From assembly GCA_964036155.1 (NCBI GenBank), contig OZ038422.1, positions 81,243,201-81,307,200 of the forward strand: 64,000 nt of DNA, read 5' to 3'. Shown here one piece after another: positions 1 through 12,006 of the stretch. Position numbers and translations under genes: made by a program. How positions within the stretch are numbered: the stretch's first letter is position 1; each line of letters begins with the position of its first letter. This DNA is from Diploscapter coronatus (taxonomy: Eukaryota > Nematoda > Chromadorea > Rhabditida > Rhabditidae). A model generated the notes under the pieces. The model saw nothing but the letters and a program-made list of their open reading frames with translations. It ran no database searches and was not told the DNA's origin.

Positions 1-1645
<1,645 letters not shown>

Positions 1646-2302
1646 GGTTGCTCGTCTGTCTGTGTCTTTCAACAGTAACTGTCAACTCCCCGAGCACAGC
1701 CACGATAAATACCACTGAGACTGTGTCTGCCTGTCTATCCTCTCTCGGCTTCATTATGCGCTTCCAGACTCTCTTGTCTCCCTCTTGACTTCGCCTCGCC
1801 CTATCCTCTAATATCTCCCTCTATCATCTCCTGCCTCCTCACTGCTAACTCACAAATCCAAACAAAATCGGCAACCCCCTTCCTACCCTCAGCCCACGTA
1901 GAGCTTACTTTGAGCCGAGACGATAGACGATCACTCAAAATATACCTGCAAATGAGCGGGGAAACGCGCGATTCAATCGATTGTGAATCACTGAAAACTT
2001 AGATGAATCTTAAGGGTTAGGAAAAAAACTTGAGAACAGGTTATGAAAACGAAATGATCCGACCACTACAATCACAGATTATGCACGAAAAGAATAGTGA
2101 ATTTGTTAGATACGTGAACTTTCAAGTTTTGTGCATTCGAAATGCTAGAAGTGCCAACCATTCCTAAGCTGATCTTCAATAAATAATTTATTTATGAAAA
2201 TAAATGAAGTGAACGAGTTATATACGAAATTCGGGATGAACACCTCTCCTCATTCGCATAGCATTGCAGCCGATAGCTAGCAGCTGCACTTGATCAGCCC
2301 GC
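1646..2302. other. Upstream region of the calponin-repeat gene; no gene seen
   Basis: This stretch of about 650 bases lies between the start of the calponin-repeat gene and the stop of URM1. It is pyrimidine-rich at 1660-1860 and otherwise AT-rich. No convincing exon is seen on either strand. It should hold the promoter of the muscle gene and the URM1 3' untranslated region. Confidence 0.5.
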
Positions 2303-3375
2303 TCAGCCTCCGTGCAGCGTCGAAATGAACGTCACTTTGTCGCCGTTCGAAAGTTCCGTGTCTATCTGCAAAAAAAAAAATGTCTCAAATTTTGATGAAT
2401 TTGAGAAATCACATTGCAAAGTCATTCGCTGTAAACTTAAAAAAAAAAAAAAAAAAAAGTAATCACAAAAATGGCACATGATCTTCAATTTTAGATCAGG
2501 TTTGATTAGAGAAATGATATGTCCATTTTTCACATTCCAAATTCAAAATACCAACCCCCTCAAATAGTTCCCAGTCGCTTTCATTGACGAGCACCAACAC
2601 ACCCGGTCGGACTGTCCCATTGTCGATCAGCAATTCTGGTCGATTGCAATCCTGAAATATTTGCCAATTTTACATAAACACTAAAAGTAATTTCAATATG
2701 ACGAGATATTGAGGCCTATAGTTAAGGATAGAGAGGGTGACAGAGTAAGGTAAAATAATATAGAAGAACAAATAGATTTTGTCATCTCGGTATATAGTAT
2801 TCCCATACTAATACAGGGGTGAGACGAGTGTACCGTAATGAAATCGAAGTTGTCGACAAAGAATGATCAAAATCGATTTCCAAAATACTGTATTCCCTCT
2901 AATTGAAAGACATGCCTTTTTATCTTTCAATCCCCTACTTTCGGAGCATTGAAATTTCTCAAACAGCTATAACTCATCATCTAATAGTCGTAACCACTTC
3001 AAATCAAGACTAAATCCACTTTATGTACACTAAAGAGCATTATAAAACACTTCTTGCGATGATCTGAGTTGGATAATAGGTAGTTCTGACATTTTGAAAT
3101 GCCTTACTATTAGAGAGAATACGGTATCTAAAGCGTCTCATCATTTTTCCGAGAAAACAACTTACTTTTAGAAGGATCTGTCGAATATAGTCAACGAGAC
3201 GTCGAATTGTGTAGGGCTTGGAATCGTCGAATTCGATTTTCACCTCAAAAGTTAAAATCTATTTTTATGAAGTCAAGAATGAAAATTTCACCTCATGCAG
3301 CTTCTTTCCATCCACGAGAAATTCGGATCCTCCAGAGAATTCCAAAGTCAAATCTATCGACTTCATTGCTGCCAT
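2303..3375 (-). CDS. URM1: Ubiquitin-related modifier 1 (Urm1)
   Basis: URM1 is a ubiquitin-like sulfur carrier. Its C-terminal Gly-Gly is activated to a thiocarboxylate and used for 2-thiolation of wobble uridine in cytosolic tRNAs; it is also conjugated to proteins. Four exons (3292-3375, 3166-3243, 2556-2651, 2303-2365) are all in phase 0 and give 106 residues, close to the usual length of about 100. The family signature is clear: [13 protein letters not shown] near the N-terminus, [15 protein letters not shown] in the third exon, and the C-terminus [10 protein letters not shown] right before the stop. The start is MAAMKS because TTCAG directly precedes it and the upstream frame has no other support. 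The 5' side carries a 2-kb palindromic transposon (3426-5418). Confidence 0.96.
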
Positions 3376-3429
3376 CGTCTGAACTTCTTTAAGAATTTGA
3401 AGATCACATTTCACAGAACTTCCTCTTAA

Positions 3430-4063
3430 GAGACATTCCATGAATAAACAGAACAACTGTCAAAGGGGGTCCGGACAATTGCAAAAATGCCTCGGATCTG
3501 AACCAAATTTATATGGTGGATACACCCATGGACCCTAATCACAAAAATCGGAAAGTTAGGTCCCGCCCCCAAAAGTGGGCGGAGCTAGGTGGGGGTCAAA
3601 GTTGAGCATTTTCACGATTTGGCACCCCTCAGGGGGTACAAATCAAACTTTTTTGCTATAAAAGATTTTCGAAAAATTTAAAAAGGATAAATATGGCCAT
3701 GGGATGTATTTTCTAAAAATATATAGACTTTAGGGGATCAACCACTTGCTGGGTGCTGGAGGGGGTCCCAAAGTCAAAAAGTGCCAAAAGTGCAGTTTCA
3801 AAAACATGCATATTTTGCACAAAATCTCCCATAACTTGAAGATATGTTATTTGCCAGCAAAATTTTATTTCATATTTGGATTCTCCAGGTAAAATTACAC
3901 TAATATCAGTCATAAAATCGATAGGTTAGGTATGACCCTGCACTTCACCATTGCACCAAAGTTGAGGACCCAGATATCGAAATTTCAATTTTGAGGGTTA
4001 AACCCCACAATATGTATAACAATTGATAGAGCTCATCAAACTGAGCAACTTTTGTGAAGGCAC
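3430..4063 (+). repeat. Left arm of long inverted repeat
   Basis: This arm pairs with the right arm at about 4795-5414. By eye the first 350 bases are close to 95% identical between arms, including CCCGCCCCCAAAAGTGGGCG and TTGAGCATTTTCACGATTTG. Similarity falls towards the centre but is traceable to the GAGCTCATCAAACTGAGC motif near 4030. Confidence 0.85.
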
Positions 4064-4794
4064 CTCATGGTTATCTATTATGGTATGGGAGTGGTACCTC
4101 AAAAACCAAAATTTAGTGCCAATTTTCAAAAAAATGTTACAAGAATATTTTCAAAGGTGGTCTACCAAAATATGGGCTCAAATTGAAGCTAGAGACATCC
4201 ATTATTTATTCCCATTCAATTTGGAGTCGAACGATACCAAACATGGTATGGTATCAAATGGTAACGACCCATATGGTCAAGTTACCATTTGGTAAATAAG
4301 ACCCATCATGTTATATACCAAACGAAAGCCCTTATCGAGCTGAGTAATATGCTGAGAACCGCTTGAAAAAGAGATTAGTCTATCGCCTTTTATGTTCATT
4401 TGAAAATACCACATTTTTGGCCTTTTTCGACAGGTGATTATGACCAATTACGATGATGGTATAATGAAACCACTTGCTGAAATTGATAGAAATGGACTCG
4501 AATATTACTCTCCAGTCAATTTTGAGTCGATTGATACCCATTTTGGTATAGTGTCACTCGGGTACCATATGAGTGGTATACCATGGACCCATATGATAAC
4601 ATGGTAAAGTGATAGCACGGTACTCTAGGAAGCAAAAATGAAGTATTGCCCTTCAGCTGCTATATTCTGAAAAAATTTTTCGAATTCGTTTGATTTTACA
4701 AAAGTTATGAATTTTTGAAAATTTTTGTCATTTTTGTGGGTCTGACTCATTCAAACCTCCATACCATACATACCATTATAGCTAGACCCAAAGT

Positions 4795-5414
4795 GTTCTC
4801 ACAAAAGTTGCTCAGTTTGATGAGCTCTATCGATTAGTATACATATTGTGGGGTTTAACCCTCAAAATTGAAATTTCGATATCTGGGTCCTCAACTTTGG
4901 TGCAATGGTGAAGTGCAGGGTCATACCTAACCTATCGATTTTATGACTGATATTAGTGTAATTTTACCTGGAGAATCCAAATATGAAATAAAATTTTGCT
5001 GGCAAATAACAAATTGTCGAGTTATGGTCGATTCTGTGCAAAATATGCATATTTTTGAAACTCATTTTTGATACTTTTGACTCTGGGATCCCCTCCAGCC
5101 CCAAACAAGTGGTTGGTTCCCTTAAACCAATATATTTTTAGAAAGTACATCCCATGGCCATATTTATCCTTTTTAAATTTTTCGAAAATCTTTTATAGCA
5201 AAAAAGTTTTATTTGTATCCCCTGAGGGATGCCAAATCGTGAAAATGCTCAACTTTGACCCCCACCTAGCCCCGCCCACTTTTGGGGGCGGGACCTAACT
5301 TTCCGATTTTTGTGATTAGGGTCCATGGGTGTATCCACCATATAAGTTTGGTTCAGATCCGAGACACTTTTGCAGTTGTCCGGACCCTAGTTCCAGTTAT
5401 TCGTGGAATGGCTC
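4795..5414 (-). repeat. Right arm of long inverted repeat
   Basis: This is the reverse complement of the left arm at 3430-4063. It begins near GTTGCTCAGTTTGATGAGCTC and ends at GGAATGGCTC before TTAA. Differences from the left arm are mainly single substitutions, plus a short divergent patch next to the terminal 25 bases. Confidence 0.85.
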
Positions 5415-5634
5415 TTAATAATCGAATTTCACAAAATAATTTTCTTTTTGATAAGAACATCATGATAGCAAAATTCAACATATATCTTCATAGAATCGCC
5501 AAAATATTTATTTGAATTGTACCGAATTGCATCATAGTTTGTCTAAAGTAACTATACAAAATAATAAGTATGAAATTCAATCACAGGTTGATGAGATAGC
5601 AGAGGAAATTGCAGACAATTCGAGTGTTGGTGGA

Positions 5635-6764
5635 TCAGGAATTGAAGTGGAGTGCGACTGTTGATTGGGGACCTTGTACAGAGACGATCTGAACATAATA
5701 GCTATGTAAAATACATATTTTGCTGTCACTTTGATTGTAGCTCATTATAAATTTTTAAAGAATGGTTTGATAATAAATTTCAAGATTCAAAAATTATCTA
5801 ACTGATATTTGAATTATTTCGGAAAAAGATGAGAAACAGGGCTGTTGCGGAAGTTCCGACTCCGACTCCGACTCCGCAAATTCCGGCGGTTTTTGGCGTC
5901 GGAACTTCCGACTCCGACTCCGACCTCTTGAGAATTTCAACTCCGACTCCGACTCCGACTCCGACTTTTCGAGAATTTAAATTCCGACTCCGACTCCGAC
6001 TCCGACTTTTCGAGAATTTAAATTCCGACTCCGACTCCGACTCCGACTTTTCGAGAGTTTAAATTCCGACTCCGACTCCGACTCCGACCTCGCGAAAAAT
6101 TCAAATGTCACTTCCGACTCCGACTCCGATTTTTTTAAAATTCGATTCCGCAACAGCCCTGATGAGAAAATCTGGCAAATAAATTGCACCTTGTGTTGTT
6201 CAGCCTGGACGGTGACTACGGGCGTTTCCTTGTTGTGCGGCTCGAGTTGCTTTGCCAAACTGATCAGTTCTGTCACCAGAGGGGCGGATTCTTTCTGAAA
6301 GATAAAGATTAAAATTCCGTAGAATAGACGTCTACAGTAAGTCTGGGAATATCGTTGCATTTTTCAACTAAAAAATGACAATATTTTCAAAGCACGAGCA
6401 TTTTCTTGGGTCTCTCGTATAATTCACCAATTTACTATTATCACCATTTGTAGAAATCACCAGGGTCTAGGGCTAGGGGATGCGGGAAGGGGAAAGGGAA
6501 AAATAATTGGTAAACTGGTGAATTGGAGAGGGTGACCGTTTTATTGAAAATCTTTCAAATTGTCATAAATTTAGCAATTTCAATCGATCTGAATATCTAG
6601 GAGGAGAAGCCTTACATCGAGTGTTCCCTTGGCCACAAGCGGCAGTCCATTTGCTTCTGCAACGACCACTCCCGAACAGTGCGCCTTCTTCATTCTGCAA
6701 AAATATTCGCCTCCCATTCTCAGCAAGATAAGGAAACTTACATTTCTTCGACATTCGTATCCAT
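5635..6764 (-). CDS. LAMTOR5: LAMTOR5 / HBXIP, Ragulator subunit
   Basis: LAMTOR5 is a roadblock-fold subunit of the pentameric Ragulator complex, which anchors Rag GTPases to lysosomes for amino-acid sensing by mTORC1. Four exons (6742-6764, 6616-6694, 6190-6294, 5635-5688) join with consistent phases into 86 residues; the human protein has about 91. The recognisable core is HCSGVVVAEANGLPLVAKG followed by VTELISLAKQLEP, TPVVTVQAEQHK and the terminal QGPQSTVALHFNS, which matches the family order of strand, helix and two strands. The start is the only in-frame ATG before MDTNVEE. The third intron holds a 325-bp hAT-type element with its target duplication (5829-6169). Confidence 0.9.
5829..6169. 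mobile_element. hAT-type MITE with exact 8-bp target site duplication
   Basis: The element spans 5837-6161. Its termini are perfect 16-bp inverted repeats, CAGGGCTGTTGCGGAA at the left and TTCCGCAACAGCCCTG at the right. It is bracketed by an identical 8-bp direct repeat ATGAGAAA (5829-5836 and 6162-6169). CAGGG-type ends plus 8-bp duplications are the hallmark of hAT transposons. There is no coding capacity; the interior is an array of a TCCGAC hexamer. It lies in the third intron of LAMTOR5. Confidence 0.92.
5856..6130. repeat. TCCGAC hexamer array with 41-bp higher-order unit
   Basis: Runs of three to five TCCGAC/CTCCGA hexamers alternate with an AT-rich linker TTTTCGAGAATTTAAAT. The TTTT of successive linkers starts at 5966, 6007 and 6048, so the higher-order period is exactly 41 bases. 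The array forms the body of the hAT-type element. The apparent ORFs through it (Ser-Asp or Ser-Glu repeats) are not genes. Confidence 0.9.
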
Positions 6765-7403
6765 TTCACGCTGAATTTGAACTATCAGACCTGAAATACT
6801 GCTTTGCTTAAAAATTTGCAGAGTATTTCAACAAATATTGCACTGTGTTATTGAACAGTTCTTGTATCAATGTAAAAATAATAAAACAGATCTTTATAAT
6901 CATCTTTAAAATCAAAAATCACACAACAAATTCAAGTACTTGACATTAAGAAAATGAATAGATGAACTAGCCGAGTGGAGATAAATACACAGGGAAAACC
7001 GGAAAAATACCAGTCATCGAGCAGCCCAAACAGAGCTTGAAGGAGAAGGGAAAATTGGAGAAAAAGGGACGAGTATTGCAGATGAGCAATTGAATGTTGG
7101 ATGATAAGCACCGATAGATTCGTGTGCTTTCTATGAATTGAGAAAAACACAAAATAGGCCTGTTGAAATAGTCTTTATTAGACTACTTTAAAGGTCAAAA
7201 TGATATCTTTGAGTAATTGAATGTTGTCTAGAATAAAAAATGACCTCGTTTCAACAAGCCAAACAGACACTTGATGAATCAAGAAAGCACGTCTCGATGT
7301 TTCAACGAGTAAAAACTTTTTTCTTAAATTTAAATAGATTAAATGATTTTTCGAATTTGATTTTTAAGGAAAAGCGAAAGACTGTCTTCGAAAAGGCAAA
7401 TAG
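6765..7403. other. Intergenic region between LAMTOR5 and the DCN1-like gene
   Basis: The 639-bp gap is AT-rich with no convincing exon. Both neighbours are on the minus strand, so it contains the 3' end of the DCN1-like transcript and the leader of LAMTOR5. Confidence 0.5.
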
Positions 7404-9160
7404 TCAGTTGACTTGTGACTGTTGCTGCGTCCTCTCGACGTAGTCCACGAACTGGTCGAGCAGTACGGGCCAGGCACTGTCCTTGTCGTAGTTCGACAGG
7501 TCGGGCAGAATCGAGAAGTGGAAATCGGCCAGCAGTTGCCACGTGTCCCTCGAAATCGCCCTCCCCGAATTCTCACTCCTCAGAAACTCCTCCCACGTCG
7601 ACAAACGGAGGAACTGAACAAATAATGATGAGATAAAGGTTATTTGTAATAAATGGATTGAGCATCAATCATTATTGTTTCGATGGAAATGAGATCTTTT
7701 TTCTAAATGTATTCCCCTTTGAAGAAATGAAAGTAATTTCTTACATTTCCCTTGAAGAGAATCTGCCAATAGGCGATTGCTGTGTCCATGTCCATGTTCC
7801 TCTGACTCACTTGCTTCCCATACCCGAATGTGAAGTTATATACCTAAATGACTAAATGATAGAGGGTATCACACAAACTCGAAATAGTCTATTCAAAGAA
7901 AAATAACCCACCGAAGATGCTGGGTATTCCTTTTTCTCTAGTTTATTGAAAAATAGGGGTCAAGATCAAAACATTTCACAATAAAGTATGTTTCGAAGAG
8001 ATGGCTATTTTCAAGTCGTTCTCGAATATCAAAATGTTCAACCTCTTTGAAGGCAGCCTGATCAGAATCCAGTTTTTCATCCAAGGCGTTTAACTTGTTG
8101 CGTAATGCATCTATCGAATCCACTCTGCAAATGAAGCTCCTCAATCAAATGAATAGAGAATCTTCACAAACCCCAAAGCAGTCAACCCATTCAACCACTC
8201 TTCCTGGGAAAATTCGCACTGAGATGCTGCCTTAAATTAACACGACCCATTTGTAACAACACATCCTTTCTGCATTCAGAGCTGTCTGCGGTGCATCGCA
8301 AAAGCTCTGTTTGCATCATCATAAAGAATCTAGTCGAGCCTAATTGAAAATGACTCCAACCTTGAATTTGGCAACGAGAATGAGAACCTTCCGGTCGGTG
8401 GGCTCGAGGGCCAGATCTTCGAGCAGTCTGCACACTCCGTTCGGACCCATCTTGTTCGGCCCGATATTGTCATGTGGATCTGAAAATCCCCATCAGATAA
8501 AATTCTAAAATAATATAACAAGGTTCTTTCAACCAGACTATTCTTCAAAGCGTTCGAGAGAATAGGACTCTTGCATGATTCAGCAGGAAATCGGCTGATT
8601 CTGAATCCAGGTGGAAAGCTAATACTAGTTTCCGTTATTCCCATCTTTCCCTTGGTTTTTCGTCAGAATTTACTGATATTCAGAATCAGCCAGAAGACCG
8701 CCACCATAGTTCGCAATATATAATTTTATTCCTAATTCATAGCAAAAATAGTTTTCACAAATTATGACTGTTTTCAGGCGAACAATTCAAGGAGTTTCCA
8801 TTTTTGCCTAATTTCTACTAACTCAGCAATTCTTACCATTAGCGTACTGCTGGAAGAGTCCCTCGATTTTGCGTTTATCAGCTGCATTGCCACGTTGTGC
8901 TGGAGGATTCTGAGAAATGGCCTATATTAAATTAGTCTGTATTAATCTGTGCATGTTCATGTCTATCAATGTGCCTCACCATGAAGAATGCATCGACCGC
9001 GTGCTCCACACTCCAATTCACCCTCTGCAGATAGTTGATCGCCACATTCTCGTTCTGGTTCGTGATTTGGGTGAACTGCGCAACCTGCAGGAAAGGGTTT
9101 CTAGTCTTTTCTTTCGTTCCGGCTTACCTTCTGTTTCTGGTCTCTGTTAAGCCGATTCAT
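7404..9160 (-). CDS. DCUN1D1: DCN1-like protein, cullin neddylation co-E3
   Basis: DCN1-like proteins bind cullins and the NEDD8 E2 and speed neddylation, which activates cullin-RING ubiquitin ligases. Eight exons (9128-9160, 8980-9084, 8837-8909, 8361-8479, 8172-8218, 8043-8124, 7745-7843, 7404-7613) sum to 768 bases, that is 255 residues, almost exactly the family length. The N-terminus MNRLNRDQKQKVAQFTQIT leads into a UBA-like domain (to about residue 45). The PONY domain follows, with MGPNGVCRLLEDLALEP, EWLNGLTALGVDSI, DTAIAYWQILFKG and a C-terminal SNYDKDSAWPVLLDQFVDY. The region upstream of the PONY domain is the short DCUN1D1/2 type, without a lipid-anchor leader. Which paralogue it is cannot be decided here. 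Confidence 0.95.
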
Positions 9161-9878
9161 GGCTGCCTCCTGTGCTCACTGCCTCCGAACGACACTACAA
9201 GTGATCGTCCTAAATTGATAACTCATTCACGAAAGAAAATGATTCTAGAAGAAGAGAGCCGAATATAAAATAAGCATGGCTAATGTTATATACTGTTGCG
9301 CAAAGTGGGCGGGGAGAGCAGAACGACATTTGCAGAAGTGGGGCGAGACATTCGAGAGGAATTCAAAATCAACGGATCTCACTCAAGTCCATATCATGCT
9401 CATCATGCACCCATTTCTAGTGTTCACCGAAGACTGCATCACCACTGAATATGAAATAGAACTAGGAGTATGGTGTGGCAGGGCATATTTGCTATCACAA
9501 TGATCAGCCTATCGAGAAGATCATTTCTAGTCTCATTTCCTTTATCTAACCTATCCGAACCCTACACTTGATGAACTTTAGAAGTTTATGAATGATGAAC
9601 ATGATGAGTTTTGTAGGAGCCAAATTGACTGGAAAAAGAAAGAAAAGTACGATACTCTCAAGGAAAAAATTAAGAATAATTATGGAATTTAGGAAACGTT
9701 CATACATACCACGAATAAAACTCAAATAAAAGCGTGTAAAATCTTCTTAAAGATAAAGCATGTTAGCTGAAACCTTTGCTTTTTCCCAATTAAAAATACT
9801 GACAAAAATAATTTATCCCGTATTTAGAAATGAATAAAACCGATAGAATATGCATGAGATCATGATTGGGTCCTTAGT
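9161..9878. other. Intergenic region between the DCN1-like gene and NSMCE2
   Basis: The 718-bp gap has short ORFs on both strands, none with recognisable similarity or consistent splice sites. I see no feature beyond presumed untranslated and promoter sequence. Confidence 0.45.
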
Positions 9879-11651
9879 TTATTTGCACTGGGTGAAGAAA
9901 TCGGGGAAGTCCTGCAGCTGGTCCTCGGCCAGGAGTCTGCTGCAACCGATGTAGGGGCAGGTGATGGGTTTGTTGGTAGCTGTCTGAGTGTTCGGGTTGT
10001 TGGCCTTTTTGTTCTGTTTGGCGCGCAGCGTCTTCTGCTGCTCGATGTACTCCATGATCGAGTCCTTGTCGTATGCGTGTTTGCACACCTACAATTCCTA
10101 CTATTTTTTCCCATAAGTGCTCGAAAATTTTAACATGGCATTCTCGTTTCAGAAATTCGTTATAACTACTAGAAATTACAAGATGCTAAGACAACTTTTT
10201 CAAACTCCTTCAGCATATCAGAACGAGGAATTAAGTTATTAACATTGTCAATTTTTATTCTTATTTTAGTGTTGTATGCTTGCTAAACAAGTTCGACTGA
10301 ATAATGGAAGATTGATGAAAGACAAATATCGCTAAAGGATGACTTCAATTATTAATTTTGATTAGGACAGCATAAAGTTCGGAAACTGGGAATGTACCTT
10401 GTGCTGAACGGGATTCTGGATCTGCTTCTTGGTGATGGGATCGAGTCCGGAATGCCTCACATCGGTCACTATCTCTTCGTCCTCTTTGTCCTCTTCGGCC
10501 TTCACCTTTTTTCCCAGCTTCTTTCGGACAGCTTCTAGCTGAAGATCACTTATTTAACTAATTGGAAAGCTCATTTTGCAACAATTTGAAGAGTTCACTA
10601 AAATTTTTATTTATTAGCCCTATTTGATATTGAAATAGACATATTTGCTCGTTTTCCGATTACTGCAAAATTGTAAATTCACTCTATCACATTCATTAAC
10701 GAAAAAAGAAACGTAAAATTAAGATCTCAACTGTCATATAATTATTCATGATCACACACACAAAGGAAAGGGAATGCACGAAATAGTTTAAAAAATTCGA
10801 AAATTAAATCGAAACCGCCCAAAATCGATACGGTATAGAACTGTATTTCCGCTCACTAGCGTTCTGTAATCATTAAAAATGAAAATATTTTTCGTTAACT
10901 AGCATGAGAAAGTGTCACCTTATATGATATTGGAATAAATAAACATCCTAGCTTCACTTTGTTGACTATTTTCACTCTTCTCACCTCGTCTTTGAGTGCA
11001 GGCTTAGCCGTGGACGTAGCGGTCTTGGCATCGTAAGCATCGTAGAACTGGTTGGTGTTTTGCCAGAGATTGCTCAGTCCCTGAGACTGCAGCGATGCGT
11101 TTTCTTCTTTCATCTTCTCCAGCACATCCTTGTCTTTCTCCACCTCAAATAAAATATAAAATATCATTGAAAGTTTTCCGTTTCATAAGTTTAGAGTGAG
11201 CAAATCTTTGCAAATGAAAAATATTCCGCTCTATCATCTGCTGTTTAATTATCTCCTCTCGAACATAATAGATTGTATAACTTCTCGAGCGCGCCGTAGT
11301 TGAATACGCAGTACACTAGATGAATAAGAAAACGAATAGGGGCAGGGTTTTGTAGGTCGATTGTTACCTCAGAATGCTTTACCCAAGGTACTCGTCATCT
11401 TAAGACCGAAATCAGCTTACACAGTCCTACCCCTATTCAATGAACGTGTGCATCAAATTTAGAAAAGTTAGAAATCCATTCTTGACTTTTCTTTCCTAAG
11501 CACTTACTCTCATATCGATTTCAGCCAATTCCTTGACGAGGCCGAGCAGTCCATTTTTGATGCTGTCGTCCGTAATTGAAGGTAGTTCGTTGAAGGCTCC
11601 CACGATTTCCCTCAGCTCATCGCTGATTGCGTTCAGATATTCATTCTCCAT
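9879..11651 (-). CDS. NSMCE2: NSMCE2 / MMS21-like SUMO E3 ligase of the SMC5-SMC6 complex
   Basis: NSE2/MMS21 is the SP-RING SUMO ligase bound to SMC5 in the SMC5-SMC6 DNA repair complex. Four exons (11508-11651, 10985-11143, 10398-10538, 9879-10088), all phase 0, encode 217 residues. The first two exons give helical, coiled-coil-like segments (VLEKMKEENASLQSQG), the part that would bind the SMC5 arm. The C-terminal SP-RING shows DPITKKQIQNPVQHKVCKHA with Cys and His, and then CPYIGCSRLL with the two further cysteines of the single zinc site. A long polar insertion (Asn/Thr/Gln-rich, about 15 residues) lies before that second cysteine pair. Length is a little below the human protein (about 247). 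Confidence 0.92.
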
Positions 11652-12006
11652 CCTCAACAAAATAAAAATCATACTTTTGGGAGAGAAAATCTTCGAAGAT
11701 AAAAAAAATGGAAATAAAATCCATGTTAGTCGAGAATAGAAAGCAAAGTATCGAAATTTTCAAAACTTTATTCTTATAGCTCTAAGAAAAATTATACAAA
11801 TTTGTGAATCACCTGCATGCACACCTCGTCTATAACATTTTCTAGAAAGAAGATAAGCTTTAAAATAAACTCATAAGGACCTATACTCTAAAACAGCAAT
11901 TGCGAATTTGACGATAAAATGCCTAACAACTAATTGAGAATGTTTGGATGAATGAATGAATGGAAGTGTTTCTCTATTCTCCCCGTTTATTCCCAACTTC
12001 TAAGCT

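Larger units (their letters stand above)
3426..5418. mobile_element. Palindromic non-autonomous TTAA-flanked DNA element (piggyBac-like target site)
   Basis: The sequence from 3430 to 5414 is a giant inverted repeat. It is bounded on both sides by TTAA (3426-3429 and 5415-5418). Terminal bases after TTAA are GAGACATTCC on the left and GAGCCATTCC on the right (reverse complement). Inner landmarks such as TCCGGACAATTGC and GTGGATACACCCATGGACCC occur on both arms. The arms run to about 4063 and from about 4795, with a less well paired centre. No transposase is visible; the ORFs inside are short and without recognisable domains. TTAA duplication is typical of piggyBac-type elements, so a non-autonomous foldback/MITE mobilised that way is the best guess. 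Confidence 0.8.

Noticed and set aside
4023..4295. A 90-codon ORF inside the 2-kb palindrome, as a possible transposase piece
   Set aside because: No transposase motif, and it lies across the arm and the centre of the palindrome; the codons look like chance.
5829..6360. Long Ser-Asp and Ser-Glu repeat ORFs on both strands
   Set aside because: They are translations of the TCCGAC hexamer array of the hAT-type element in a LAMTOR5 intron; the real LAMTOR5 exons are in other segments with proper splice sites.
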